Source of the DNA: Campylorhamphus procurvoides
Taxonomy: Eukaryota; Chordata; Aves; Passeriformes; Dendrocolaptidae
NCBI GenBank assembly: GCA_013396655.1
Contig: WBMV01007712.1
Span: 806,001 to 870,000 of the forward strand
Length of the DNA stretch: 64,000 nt
Direction: 5' to 3'
How positions within the stretch are numbered: position 1 is the stretch's first letter; each line of letters starts with the position of its first letter. Shown in pieces: positions 1-13,645 of this stretch. Under the pieces are notes generated by a model that made no database searches, was not told the origin of the DNA, and worked only from the letters and a program-made list of their open reading frames with translations. Made by a program: the position numbers and the translations under genes.

Positions 1-2734
1 TGCAGGCTGACATGTCTGACACAGTTTGCAATACAGCTGTTTTGCAAGCCTCCAAGAGTGCAGAATGGCTCTGATCTCCTCTCTGCAGATTTTTTTTTTT
101 CTTTTGCAGATCAATCTATACTGGTATAAAATTTTCAGAGCTGTTCAACTGTGACTGCTCCAGCTCTTACCCCATACTTCCATGTGCACACACACCACTA
201 AATTATGCAGATACTGAGCATTGCAGGTACTATCAGCTACCTAGACAATGCATGGCAGTAGGAAAAAATCTAACCTTATAAGATCTATGTTTCAAAATCA
301 TCAGACACATTGCAAGTGATGCAGAAATCAAATAATGGATAATAACAAATTTATTATAATTGTAAGCAATAATAACTATATTCAGTCTTAAAGGTATCAA
401 TTTTCTAAACATTGTGATTGACCTAAACAGAAATATTTTCAGAGGAAGCCTTCAAACCTTTTGATTATGTTGTAATTAAGGCAGAGAGGAAGTAGCTGTT
501 TATCAGTGTGGTACATGGAGACCTCAAAACACATGCACCCCAATGCCATATTTCACCTCCTTTTTGGTGTCAGTGACAATATGTTATTATTGCAGTCATC
601 AAGCTGCCAGACACAGCATGAAGAACAGAACACTGAAGCGCCACTTTTCTTCTGGCTGGACTAATGCCACTGCATCACAGTAATGTGTTAGCACAATCGT
701 TTCTGAGCAAATGCAAACAATCTACAAGGCTATTATATTTAATTGCTGTTTAGATAGTTTATAAATCTACTGTAAACAATAGCAAGAATGCACTCATAAT
801 GAACCTTTAAGATTAGTTACTAATGTCATGACATAAACCAGGCCATGAACTCAGAGAGTACCAGCAACTCCGTGGTAACTCTGATGTTTATGTCCTCGAT
901 TTCCAATAAATGAGGGGAAGCATTGCCCTCTTTTGTTTCAACACACATTAATTATGTTGCATTTCCAATGATACTGGATCATGACACTCACTAAATTCAC
1001 ATCCTGCCTAATCCCATGGCAGTTTATTCATGAGCACAAATACTGCTATGTATGTTGTAGGAAGAAAATCATATATAGTATCTAAACTACAGCCTACGCA
1101 AAAAGCTGCTTGATAAATCTCTGTGATTGCACAGATTGCAGTAAGACTGCCCTGCCACCAGGCTTAAAGTCTGGATCTACTGCTTCCTCCTGTGGAGCTG
1201 CCTGAAGAACTACACCAGCTGCACCACTGTGCAAAATGCCCTTGAGGACTGGGCTGCTCAGCCCTTTGGTCTTTGACTAAGCGGTGTGTATTAACAGACT
1301 TATCCATAAACACACTCCTCACTCCTTGCACTTACTGATAGCTTCCAACTAATGAGCCAGCATGGAAGAGCGTGGACAGGAATGCCACTTTTACATGCCC
1401 GGGTTGCTCCTACTGACTTACAATAAAATCATAATCTGTTCTTACCATAAAATCTTTTAAAATTGTCTCTGATATTTTGAAAGCTCATCTCACATTGATA
1501 TCAAGCATTTAATTATGCCCAGACTGATCAGTCTGTAACATGCTAAATGGAAATTTTCAATCTAGTTGCTCCAGGAGAAAAATGTTGGGAGACAGAAAAA
1601 TATCTAAGTTAACTGTAAGATCTCCATGTCAGAGGAGGAATTTTCTGTGTTCTTTGGCAAAACTTAAGAAAGTAGGATCCTAACAGCAAGGATGAAACTC
1701 AAAAGATAGAGAATTGAAAATGCTGAGCTGTAAAGCCATATTTACATTTTCTACTATTCTTAGGGTGGTAGGCAGTCCCTGAGAACTTTGTACATTGTGC
1801 AAATGCTGAAGCAGACCAGGATGCCTCTGAGCATCTTCTATGTGAGAAACCCAACCAGGGTTCAACACAGATCTTTGTCCTTTCATGTCTTATTGCTGGC
1901 CCAGCCTATCTTCTATGGTGCACATGACTTATCTCTTCACTGTGCACAGTTCTAGTTGCCAGTTGTCTTAATGATGGGCCAACATTTTCATGGATAACAC
2001 CCACCTGTACAGAGTCCAGGGACATTTACCACTTCACACAGATGGTGCATTCAATGCAAGAAAGACAGTTTGTCTCAAAATATCTCATTAGGAATGAGAC
2101 AAATAGGAATGTGGAAATTTTGAACTCTTATGACAGCATCTCTGTTTGGAACAGTTCAGAATCTGAGAAACAACAGTTGAAAATAAATATTTGCTTTCCC
2201 CTTACATTTCTGTAAATGTACGGTAACCTGCCACAAACTGTGAAGGAAATCAATGCTTCTTTTTCTCTTAGATATCAAGAATATACATGACTTTTTAATC
2301 CTTATTCTCCAGGGCTGCCCTGGCCTTGAAGCTGCCAGTGGAGATCCACTCCCCACAACTACACATCTGCAAGCAATTCTTTGCATTTCACTGCCTGGCT
2401 CAGCCTGAGTCAACATAAAAGCCTAAGTCACTTTAATACACAGCAGCAAAAGTTTAATCAGTTCTGATCCTTCAGCACAAACACAGTGGGGAAGTCATAA
2501 CCCCACTGCAGGGGAAAAAAGAACATGCAAGGACATTTATGGGCTGGTGATGATGGAATTTAATGTCTCTTTTTCAAGAAGGACTCGGCTAAAATAGAGA
2601 GAAAGAGCCACAAAGAGCAGTGAACATGCCCAAAGTTGTATGGTCATAATCTGTTGGGTTTTTTTTCTCCTCATGGCAGTTGTCTTGCTAAAAAGAGAGT
2701 CAACAGAGAGCCACGACATCATCAGCCATGAAGT
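1..2734. other. AT-rich non-coding stretch, no gene seen
   Basis: No ORF longer than 90 codons and no recognisable protein similarity. A pyrimidine run with about 16 consecutive T lies near 90-105. The part at about 1141-1420 is richer in GC than its surroundings and CpG-poor, but has no coherent reading frame. The short minus-strand ORFs at 1680-1886 and 2156-2416 have no features of a real gene. Confidence 0.6.
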
Positions 2735-2820
2735 ATTTACATGTTTTATTTTTGTTTGTTTGGGTTTTTTATTTGTGTTGTTGTTATCATGGTTTTGTAT
2801 CTCCATTTTGTTGGGGTTTT
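2735..2820. repeat. G/T-rich low-complexity tract
   Basis: The top strand is made almost wholly of T runs broken by G, GG, GGG and GGGG, so the bottom strand is A-rich with C runs. It has the same texture as the A-rich tracts at 18.87, 37.57, 40.28, 46.23 and 58.62 kb, in the opposite orientation. Two plus-strand ORFs that start in or near it are by-products of the bias. Confidence 0.75.
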
Positions 2821-2850
2821 AAATAACAATAACAATAATAATAATAATAT
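2821..2850 (+). repeat. (AAT/AAC)n microsatellite
   Basis: About ten trinucleotide units, AAC-containing at the left and pure AAT at the right. It directly abuts the G/T-rich tract on its left. The Asn run in the plus-strand ORF 2741-3004 is the translation of this repeat and not a protein feature. Confidence 0.85.
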
Positions 2851-5039
2851 GGTCTATTCCACCTTTACCCATATGCAATGGGTAAAATCCTGGTTGATTG
2901 ATGTCAAGAGCCCTCAGGATGAGGTGGAAAATTTGTCACATCCATCTTTTACTTCCATCCTGACGTGTACCATAGCCTCTTTTTTAATATCAGATATGAA
3001 GTGACTACATGAATATATCATCCATGGACACAGGTAAGCCTGAAAGGTTTTTGGGAAGGATTTTGGTGTTACATGAAAATACAGCCTTTAATAAAACTTA
3101 ATCTTTTCCAACCCTTATTTAGCTAAAGGTTCAATCAGATTTCGGCCTCTCTTCTCATTGACTGTGCTACACAGTTTTTATGGGTGGCTATTTTTAAGGC
3201 ATTTTAGACTTCTGAAATACAATTTTCATATTTCTGCATTACATAAAGACACATATTTTTCACACAAGAAGCACAGGAGCCCTATTTTATGAGCCAGTGA
3301 ACTCACAGTTAATATTAGCTAAGAGACAGAAATGTGAATATTCAGATATGCTTTGTTACACACACACAGGTTGAACAACATGATAGTCTAGATGAGTCAA
3401 ATATTAGCTGCCTGCTAGATCAGTGATAATGGAATAAGAACCAGGGAAAGGCAAAATCTTTTACCTCCCCTCTCAATTTATTCACTATAGGGGTGCTGGG
3501 CCTTTGACTGTTATACATGAAAATCAGTAGCAGAGGAATAATGCTCCTATAAAACATATGATTTTTCTCGTTATGACTTCACCTCTTTCAGACACAGCCA
3601 AGTACCTATTCTCACAAAGGAATAGCAATATCTAGTGCTTAATACCCATATTTTTAAGTTGCCTCTGATACCAGGACACGTTCATTGCATTTCACCAACC
3701 AAAATGATGAAGTGTCTTCTTTGCTCAACTTAGCCATTCTTCCATTTATAACTCTCCTGCTCTCCAGAGCTCACAAAACTTTTATTGAATATATCCAACC
3801 CTGATATGTAAAAATGCGTTTTCCTCTCTTTTCCAAATCTGCCTATGTTTTCTGGCTGCATTCTCCACTGCCCTTTTCTGAGATGGGCAAAATGGCTTTC
3901 ATATTGCCTATCACTTTTGAAAACAGAGTACACACATTAAATGCTCCTACAATCTATATTTTAGTGGAATGGCATCTAGAAATTAATAATTGAAAATATA
4001 AATTAGTTCAGTAAAATACTTTCACAGAAACTAATTTTTTTTCTTTGAATTGAATCATTTAAATGAAAAGGCAAAACACATTTAGATTTTACAACACTAG
4101 TTTGACAAATCCAAAAGAAAATTCAACATGAAGCAGCAGCTCAAGAGTAAGACAGTTTTATCTAATACTTTTTGGTAACTGATCCTTCTGTGGAAAAAAA
4201 AAAACATTGCCCATGCTCACCATGACTCTGATAAAAAGCAGGTTTTGTATCAAAAATAAATCAGCATAAACCTTTTGCAAGTATGCTAGTAAGTGGCTTT
4301 CAAAAAATTTCATAACAGGATTTGACCTTTTAGCACATTTTATCCAGCACAAAGAAATGCCAGAATTCCACCTTGCAAAATAATACCCATTCTGACTTTA
4401 GCTGCAGGGTCAAAAGCTGCCATTAAACCAGTCTTTTTGTGTGCCTTTTTTCTGTAAATATTTCCACTTCTTTGCTCAAATCCTCAGCCTCTGACACAGT
4501 AAGCTTCCCAGCTGAAAACTAGAAATGTAATAAAAACATTTGCAAGAGCAAATAAAGAAGTTTTATGAGTCTCCTTAATTTCCCACTGTCTTGAGAAAGG
4601 TAGGACTTCACCATTTGCTAGAATTGTGGTCAAATCCCTTAAGCAATCAACTGGGTGGGAATACTCAACCATACATGCTCCCTTTGTTCATAAAAACATC
4701 CTCACCAAAACAAAGGATCTCCACAAATGCTTTGAACTACAGAAGTTCTGCAAGGAACCTCTCATACATTTTAAATAAGAAATCATACCTGAAGTTCATG
4801 TCACATTGAAGTCTTCTTGTTTATTTCTGGTTTACAGAATAAATTCAAGCAGACATCTTTCTCTCAGTTTTACTGCCATTTGCCTCATTAGCATAACCGT
4901 TAGAAGGAATGATGGAATAAAGCCTTGATATTTCCATATGTGATTTTAAATTGATCATCTGAAGTACAGTAAGTCAAAAGAGCAGAAGACTTTGCAAATA
5001 AAAACAGCACAAGAAATATATTTATTTAAAACTGACTTC
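2851..5039. other. AT-rich non-coding stretch, no gene seen
   Basis: Only short ORFs of about 60-90 codons on both strands, at the density expected by chance. Homopolymer A runs occur (for example about 4194-4204). No known repeat family was recognised. Confidence 0.55.
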
Positions 5040-5132
5040 ATTAGCATTAGTTAAGCTTCTACTTCATTTGCATATGCAAGTGTTTTTGCCAGGAGGGGGT
5101 GCCAAGTACCCACAGCATTAATTATGCAAAAA
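5040..5132. promoter_or_regulatory. candidate enhancer-like cluster of POU and homeodomain motifs
   Basis: Seen: a perfect octamer ATTTGCAT at 5066-5073 lies within the 12-bp perfect palindrome TTGCATATGCAA at 5068-5079. A homeodomain core TAATTA followed at once by ATGCAAAA lies within 5117-5131, about 45 bp downstream. Known: POU factors bind the octamer, and the palindrome resembles the MORE dimer site (ATGCATATGCAT) used by Oct-type POU dimers. Inferred: the spacing could suit a tissue-specific conserved non-coding element. Single octamers occur elsewhere in the window at about chance frequency, so the clustering and palindrome are the only real evidence. Confidence 0.25.
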
Positions 5133-8100
5133 GAAAACACATGGCAAATATTTCCCAGAAAGATGAGTTTCCAATTTTTACAGCAGTGGTACTTTGAACA
5201 TTGATAGACCAAATAGTAAATGAAGCTTTCAGCAACTAATGCCTGCTAAAGCACATGTTGAGCAAGGTCTGCGTGTAGCACAGTCCTGCTGATTCCTCAC
5301 TCACTAGAATTTGTCTGGTGCTTATCAGGGCCCTTGGAAAATAATGTAACATCAACGAACTCTGCAAAAATGGCCTTTGGAAACCACTGAATATAAGCTA
5401 AAATTTGGACAAGAAGAAGGCAGTTGTAAGGTAATGGTAACACAGGAATTCAACAGTCTGAGAGATACTTGCCTTTTTGGGGGGCAATAGGTATTGATGG
5501 AGGTGTGAAGGGAAGATGAACCTCCAACAGTGACAACCAGGGTAAAGGGGACTGATCCAAAGAGAAAAGGGTAGAGAGTTCTTGACCTGGTATATCTATA
5601 GAGAGCAATTAAAGCAGATTTTACTCTGCATTGTTTCTAGGTTTCTGTTTCTATGCTTGTTTTTAGCTAGTTTTGATATCCTTTTCACTGGATTCTTTTT
5701 TTTTTTTTCATTTTTTTATTTAAAAGCTTCAGCTTCTAAGCCATATTAAGTAGCCATTTTTTTTTCCCCTTAACAAGAGGACAAATTCTTGTTTTCTGGT
5801 GTTTAAAGAACTTTCAAAAATTGATGGGAGCATCCTGAATCTACAATTAGCTACAGTTAACAAATTGTTCTTTGTGTGTACAGGATAACATTGATAAGCT
5901 AAACTACAGAAAAAACCCTTGCAAAAGCTTATCTTCAATCCTACCACTTGATAATGCTGTTTTGTTGATTGCATCAAATTTTGACAAAGCAAGCTGTCAA
6001 GTTTCTACAAAATATTTTTTTTTAGTATTCTGGATTTTTCTTGATTTCTGCTTTGTTAAAATATGCATTTGTTTATGGATGGACATTCATATGTAAGTCA
6101 ATAGATCATTACTTATACTGATCCATCCAAATATATAAATCAAGCTCCCTTCAAAAATACTTCATATATCAAAAGAAAAATGAGCCTAATGCAATAAATA
6201 ACATAAAATACCTGTTATGAATACAAAGGCAAAGTGACTTGCATAGCTGTATGTTCATAACATAAACTGAAATAGAGGGAGGAATTTTATACAAAATAAA
6301 CAGCCTGTACCACCACCCAGGCAGAAAAAAGAAAGCAAAACTTTTAAGAAAAAGCTCCATCAAACAGTCTAACTTCTAACCAGGTTTCCCTGGGAGCTCC
6401 TTGAAGTAACCCCCCTGATAACAGATCAGGAGAAGTGTGTGTCTCACAAGAGGCGCTGCAGAGGAACACTGCAGCTTTCACACCACCCTGCACCCGCTGG
6501 AGAGCAGACAGCTCCACTCTGAATTTTTATATTCAGGCTCCTACTGAGATACATCCCCACAGACAGATCCACAGAGAAAGGGCTGTCTCCCCTGTGTCAG
6601 ATACAAACCAGCTCCAGCAGAAACACATGAAAGCCTTTGCTACAAACTACTGGAGAGGGGCAAAAAAGTGGGAACACTGGATAAAAATTTGGTATTGTAA
6701 CAACAGAGGCCCCTTAAAAAAAACCTGATGCTTTCTCCCTCTCCGTAAAGCCTTCCTGCCAGGTATGGGATATCTCTTTCTCAGACACATGCAATGAGGT
6801 CTCTAATCGATAAACTGGAGGCAGAAAAATGTTGATGAAACCAATTAGGTCTCTAGTTGTGCTGGTGTGTTCCCTGGAAATATTTAATGCTGCAGTGATG
6901 GATCCTATAGAGGGGAGGTAAAGAGCTAATCAACTGATGTCTTTCACAATCTTAATCAGACATGAGTAATGTTTAGCAAATACATAAACAGCTGCCTAAC
7001 ACAGAGATGGTATTTTAGATCTGGCACAGTTCTAACACAGTCAAAAGACAGCAATTTAAAGAGTGTGACCTTGAAAATAGTTCTCAAAAGTAAACGCTAT
7101 GTGACCTTAAAATACATTAATTCATTAGATAAAAGTTTCTTCTCCCCAACGGCAAACATTTTCAATTTCACCACCAAAATGTCATGACTCAAACAGCAGA
7201 TGTTTCTCTGAGCTTTTCTTTTAATCTTTACAAAATCCTCTAGTCTAGGTAAATAGCAAGAAACTAAAATAACTTGCAAACACTCCGGTAGCTTCAAAAC
7301 AATGGTATTGTGGCCCAGTCGTCCAGTATCTGACACAAACCTAACTCTGCTGTTCTTCACTAGCCATATGTGACCTGCTGTCCCACTAGACAACCTTAGA
7401 AATTATTCATAACAGTACACTTAGACTGATGCATGCTTCCCACAGGGATGGAAAGTAGTGGTGTATACTTGATTTCACTGCAGCTATGTTCTCTCCTCTG
7501 TGCAATAAGCAGTTCCTAGCTTCATATAAATTTTTCTGCTCAAATATTTTCCTGCTATTTTTCAGTCTCTTCATCTTCTTATATTATCTATTTGAACTTC
7601 TTGACTTTTCCCTCATTTGAAGAACGCAGGAGTCCTGTGTAGGCTGCACTATTACTTGGGTCTGCTGCAGAACAAAGGACTGAAAACATCTTATTTTCCA
7701 CTATAGCTTATTGAAAATAGCTGATCTAAGTCCATGTGTTATCTGCCATACTTTGGATTTAATTCCAACAGTTATAGCATCAAATTAGCATCATATCTGG
7801 CTCAGTCAGACATATCTGTCTTGTGTTTCGCATTTTGTGCTAGTTTTGCTGACCAGTCATGGCTATAGTATTGCTAGTCATTTCTTCACTGCATCTGGAA
7901 GGTGATATTCCCCTTCATTTTGGAGATCTACCTACACTTTGTTTACATGTGATGGCCACCCAGTATGTGCCATGGGACTTTCTAAATGGAATTGTTGCAT
8001 ATAAAGTTAATTTTCCCACATGTTCTTCAATTGTAATGAATGTCTCTTGGATTTTACCCAGGTATTTACTACAGTATACACTATGATTTTTGTTTAGAGT

Positions 8101-9561
8101 AAGTATTTTTCAATGCTTGCTTTATTTATGAATTATTTTTATTCTCTAATTATATGGAAAAGACACCTAAGCATTGTTCAGGAAGCAAACCAAGCATAGT
8201 GTGTTTGGCAACATGGATCCACGAGACTGCCTCTGTGTGCACCCAGACAGACCTCTGTGTGCCATTGACAACCACTGATGGATTACACAATCTAGGGCTC
8301 TCCTGTTACAACTTCCTCTGGACCCTGTTTCACTGCTGATTGCTTCCTCTGCTATTTTACTCAAAATTCACTGATAGTGTTTGTTCCAGTGACAAATTTT
8401 TTAACTGAGAAGCATTGTGGCAATGTCTCCTCAGTCAAACATCTTTTCTGTGCCTAACCTGTTCTGCTGGAATGATCCCTCTGTCCTGTTTCTGCTAGAG
8501 GCAGATGTTCCTTTGGACAGTAGCAACAACCATTATTCATAACAGTCTTTATTCATTCATGCTCCTTCTACATTTTTGGCTTGTTGCTGAAGTGGGAGGG
8601 TAATGCAGCAGAGCACTTCTGTCACTTTAGAGACCTCCTTTTACCACATGAACAGCTTCAAGAGAACATCCTTCTTATTGGCAATTCTTGTGGGAGTGAC
8701 CTTCAGTAAACTGTAATTGCAGGTGCACATCTATATGACAACACTTTGTGTCATTCAGAGTGCACAGAAGATTTTGTGTTTAAAGTTATTATTTCCTAAT
8801 TCTGCAGACCATATGGCACCATAAAGCCCACAGTAGAGCAGATATTTCTGAAGCATGACATTAAATTTACTGGGGACATTAACAAAGAAAAGTAATACTA
8901 TCCTCACTCAAGTATGAATTATGCCAAAATGTTCAAATTTGGGTGATTAAGGTTATACCTAAAATGATCACCTATTTTTCTGCAGTTCTGGGATGTAATA
9001 GGAGTCCACCTGTGTCTTTATGTGAAAGTATCCATACATATTTTACCGATATTTTAAGCAGAACTCATAAAGACAGTGTTATTCTGATTTGTTATTTTTC
9101 TGAAGTTTATGATTGGTAAGGCTGACCGTGTTCTTAAGATATATCTCAGGAAAAGAAAAAAATTAATTTCTTAGTAATCACTGAATGTAATTTTAGTTCT
9201 ACTTTAGGTTACTGATCAGAGCTACAGCACAGACAAATCTTATGAATTTCAATGTAATTAAAATATTTTTTAAATTTGTTCAGTTTGCAAATGCTTCTCC
9301 CTTCTGCTACAGCCTACGTAGTTTGCCACAATCCATAATGCTGCCTGGTAAGTAACCTATGTATTTATTACCATTAATCCTGTCACCACATTCTCATTAT
9401 TAACAACTTAATGTGGTTAATTATTAAAACATACCAAGCATGTTCCAAATACTTTTTCCCACTTTCCTCTACTTGCTTCATGCAATACATTTTAAGCAGA
9501 AACATTTTTTCCTTTCCTATCATCTCGATCAATGATATAAGCAACAGGGTATAGTCTCTAG
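5133..9561. other. AT-rich non-coding stretch, no gene seen
   Basis: Contains a T-rich tract at about 5695-5720 and a somewhat GC-richer part at about 6400-6620 that carries a 97-codon plus-strand ORF (6435-6728). That ORF has no recognisable domain and its composition follows the local sequence. A 98-codon minus-strand ORF at 7097-7393 is also unrecognised. No repeat family was identified. Confidence 0.5.
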
Positions 9562-9730
9562 ACATTCAGCTTGAAGCCTCTGCATGAACAGCTCAGATGT
9601 GTGTGGAGCCCCGGGATCCTGCCTGTAGGCATTAATGATGTTATTAGAACACTGCAGCAAGGATTATCTGAATTTCTTATCCAGAGAGATGAAGCTTTTA
9701 TAAGTCTCTTGCCTTCAACTACCAACAGAG
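9562..9730 (+). other. exon-like segment with a strong splice donor, product unknown
   Basis: Seen: one plus-strand frame is open for 56 codons and ends at CAGAG followed by GTGAGC, a near-consensus splice donor (GT at 9731). The left edge is an AG at 9560-9561, preceded by an in-frame stop. The pyrimidine-rich run that could serve as its tract (about 9505-9528) is rather distant. The translation is of ordinary composition (Leu, Ile, Arg and Asp present, no low complexity) and includes the string GINDVIRTLQQGLSEF. The opposite strand is also open for 62 codons (9558-9746). I do not recognise the peptide. It could be a true internal exon, a pseudo-exon or chance. Confidence 0.2.
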
Positions 9731-12700
9731 GTGAGCTTAAAATCATTGCTGTTTGAAAACCACAACTTTTTTCTTCTCAATTTGACATTGGTCATGATGA
9801 TCATGGAGGATTTATGTCAATAAAAAATGGTAAAACTTCTAGAAAAAAAACAAACCCAGTACACGAAACACGGCATCTCTCTGGTTTCATTAGTATGAAT
9901 TCAGTGTGGCACAAATGACCTTGGCAGTAATTTTCATACTGAAATGAAAACATCACTTTTCATTGAATCCATCACATCCATTTTTGGATGGTAAGCTTTT
10001 GCTTTTGCTTTTGCCCACAAATCTCACTGATCTTGCACTTGAAAGAAAACTTCTCATCACCTTTAACTTACTTTCTCCCATAGCAGTAAAGACAGTTATT
10101 CTGAAAATCACTCGAGTGCATTATTTAGATGAAGGTGTGATTCTTTCAACAGTTATACAACTTGCTTATTGGGTTCAGACTGGAAAAGCATACTTCTTAA
10201 CAAAAATAAATAAACAAATAAATAAATCTCCTAAAAGCTGTAACAGGAGCATCCTAGCATCATGCAGAAATATACAACAAAACTTATCTTAAGGTTTTTA
10301 ATTTTTAACTCTTTCTTGAGCAAATATCTTTTTAATGACTGCGCTTACCAGTTGCTGTCCGTGCATACCCCAGGCTGCATACTGCAAAACTGAATCCTCT
10401 ACTTCTGGAGGGTTTAACTCCCAAACTTCCCTTAAAAAAATGTAAACATTTTTACTTGAACACACTGACATCACCCAATGCATAGAACTACTGACAAAAG
10501 CATCATGTTGAAAAAACAATGTGACCTACCTTGTGTGTATGTTATAAATCACATATGAAGCTGTATAAGAATAATGAAAAACCTGTGGGGAAAAAAAAAG
10601 AAGGCAAAGAATTACAAGACCAAATACAGACTACCATTGTGACAGTCACAGTAAACACCAATACCTATTACTGAAAAGAATGTTTTTACAGAATTAATTA
10701 TAACCAATAGACCTGAACCAGGTTTTGAATGCTGTAGGAAGTACACACACACTCATCAGTTAATTGAATCAGACACTTGCTCAGTACAACTGCACAGACA
10801 ATGTCCCAATCAGAAAAATCTGCATTCCTGTTTAAAAAAAAAAAAAAATCCAAGAAACCCCTCTACAAAGAAAAAAAAGAAAGTCACTTTTTCCTGTATT
10901 TCTTCATCAAGCTGTGATCAAAATCATTGTTCAGGCATCACAGTTATTTTGCTTGAATGCAGACACATACAGGGTCACATGATATTTTTCTGATCACCTG
11001 CCCTGAGCAGCCTGAATGGCCTTCTGGGCTACGGCTCCCAGAACAGAAAAACTGTGCATTTAGTGGGGGCTCAGTTTGTGGTAACTTTCCTTAAACGTGT
11101 GTTGATCTGATTTAGGTCGTTTTATTTTGTTTCTCAGGGAAGGCTTATTTTATTTGAGATTTTTCTGTATGCGGCATTTTAAGCAAAACAAAGAACTATT
11201 TGTCAGTAAACCTTCCTCATTCAACAGCAAGTTACCAGTGATTTCTGGATTCAACCACTGTAGAATACTCTGAATGGGAGAGAAAAGTAAATGCAACGTA
11301 CAGCCTTATGCTGCTGTCTTTTATTCGTTGACAATTTTGTTGAAATTGACTATAATTAAAAGAATTGCCATTTAAGTGTAAAATATCAAGACCTGATGTA
11401 TGAAGACCCAGAAGATCCATGATGGGAGACATCATGTTGCAATGTATAATGTGATGGACCACCAGACCAAAGGGCTAAAATCAAAGCCAACTATTACACA
11501 TTCTCCCTGAAGTCAAACATTAGTCTATGTACCTACAGTGAATAACAGACATTTTGCTGTCTTACACGCTTGGGTGATTGGTTTTAACCTAGTTTATTTC
11601 TTCACCTCTCTATCTTGAATTATGAAAATAGCATAATCCCACGGTATTAATTAGTTCTATTATCACTTGAAATTACTTCTTGGACTTGAAATAGAAAATA
11701 TATTTGTAATTATTACTGTACTATGCAGACCTCTTCTTTTTAATGTAAACTTCTGTCAGAAAGAAACAATAGATGACATCTAATTTAACCAACAATTGGT
11801 TGAATTTCTTTTCTACAAAGGGTGGATATTGCAATATTATCATGTGCTTTGTTGCAATCAACTTTTGAACTCTTATTAGGGCTGCCACTGCTCTACAGCA
11901 GCTATACTAGAGCTGAGAGCATTGTTTGCAGAAATTGCCTGTGCTGGCTTTAGCTCACCAGCTGTCAGTAATACTAGAAGTGAAGCAGCTTGATCTTGGG
12001 CAGTGCTGGTTGACGTGCGGGTCAGTTCTAGAATGATTAATTATATAAGAAGATCTGTGCTGCTAGAGGTATGTTGCTGTACTAGACCTACTGCAGCTTC
12101 ATGTCTACAGTTACAGTAAGTCCACTGGCACAGGAGGGACTTATTTCTGGACAGTGCCAGGCTACTTCCAGGTAGATGGGAACAGATACAGCTGTCAAGC
12201 TGAAGCCTTGACATAGATACATGTGTGGGGAACTCTTTAGCTTATGTTATCTGCACCAGGAATCTTTCAGTATCTTCTTCAAAGAGAATACATAACAAAA
12301 GGATCCTAAATGAACAGAGCCCTTGGAATTTGGCACTATGGCACACAAGGGGGTTTCAGAGGTTGCTGTTTTGTCTGAAGGCCATTCAGTAACAGAGCCA
12401 TCTGAAACATCCTTCCACTGACTCTGTTTCCATTATTAGTTCCCTGTCAACACACACTAAGAATTTAGCATGCCCTAAATCCTTGCTGGCTGGTGCTGCA
12501 AGAAGCCCACAAAGGTCTCTAAGATTACAACTGCTGAATGTCCCTTCTCTAAACTTTTACTTTGAGACAAAAATAATTTCCATTTTCCAAATCTATTGTG
12601 ATTAACATCAAAACTGTTGCTTTAGTGAGAAGTATCACATGTATATAACATGCCACAAACCTATTTTTTAGTATTTTATATTACAGCTTATGGGAAAATG

Positions 12701-13273
12701 TTTGTCGTTTCTGCACTGCCAGAGGTTACCCAGAGGGGCACTTGCCAGCAGCTGTTAAAGGGGACAGCCGCATAGTGCCACTTACAAAGAAGAGGAATGG
12801 GTCTCTCGCCCTTCCAGGAAAAGGGAAAAGTATATCAGAGATAATGTGCACTGGGCTGATAAGCATGTAGAATACAAATATTTAAAAGATAAATCATTGG
12901 ACAGAATATATTTCAACAAGAAATGTTAAACTTATAAGTCATTCTGACAGCTATAACAGAAAATACACTGTAACAAAAGGAACACTTCATATTTTATGTG
13001 GAAACTCTCTTCTTGCCTTATGGTATTTTTTTTCTAAACATTTATGTAGAAATATTAATATCTGTATTAAAAGTTGAACAATCTCCATAACAAGTGGAGA
13101 CCAACACTACAATGCAGTCACTTTCAGACAGAATGCCAACATTTTCCTCAAATTACTCAAGTTACTTTTAGTTCTTAACAGGAACACCATGTATAAATTA
13201 CAAGTACAAAGTTTCATAATTCATCCTGCTTGCAATAGCCACATACTGAAACACAATCATTATAAAAATTAAA
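9731..13273. other. AT-rich non-coding stretch, no gene seen
   Basis: Holds an imperfect (AAAT/AAAC)n run at about 10202-10227 and a run of 15 A at 10834-10848. The part at about 11880-12250 is somewhat richer in GC and looks like worn repeat or unique sequence. No family could be named. The ORFs at 9963-10292 (plus, 109 codons) and 11232-11462 (minus) are unrecognised and probably chance. Confidence 0.5.
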
Positions 13274-13645
13274 TCAGTAAGAAAGGATATAGAAAAATCT
13301 TTCTTTCCAAGTCTGGCTTCTATGGTAAGTGCTTAGGAAGCTCTCAGAGTTTTGTATGGTTTGCCTGCTTGGCTTCCTCTTGCACAGAACAATGTCAGCG
13401 GCTGGGACGAGAGGTCTCCTGATCCCTGACATAAAACACCTGGCATCACACAAGAGGAACCCAGCTGAAGACGCCACACAAGAGTAATCACAGGGAGGAG
13501 CATCAGCAACCCTCAAAATACCAGGATCAGGCCTTCTACATGGCCACCACCTGTGTCCTCTTTGGAAGAGGCTTGGGGCGCTTTGCCCTGCAACTCCTTT
13601 TGTGGGATGTGCACTGATCAGAAAAAAATCTGCTAATTTTTGCAA
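13274..13645 (-). other. unrecognised 123-codon ORF in a GC-richer patch
   Basis: This is the longest start-to-stop ORF in the window. The DNA at about 13370-13620 is clearly richer in GC than its surroundings, which by itself lowers the stop-codon frequency and may explain the ORF. The product would be rich in Ser, Pro, Arg and Cys with no signal peptide, membrane segment or known motif that I can see. No promoter or splice evidence ties it to a gene. It may be a lncRNA exon, part of an unrecognised retroelement, or chance. Confidence 0.15.
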
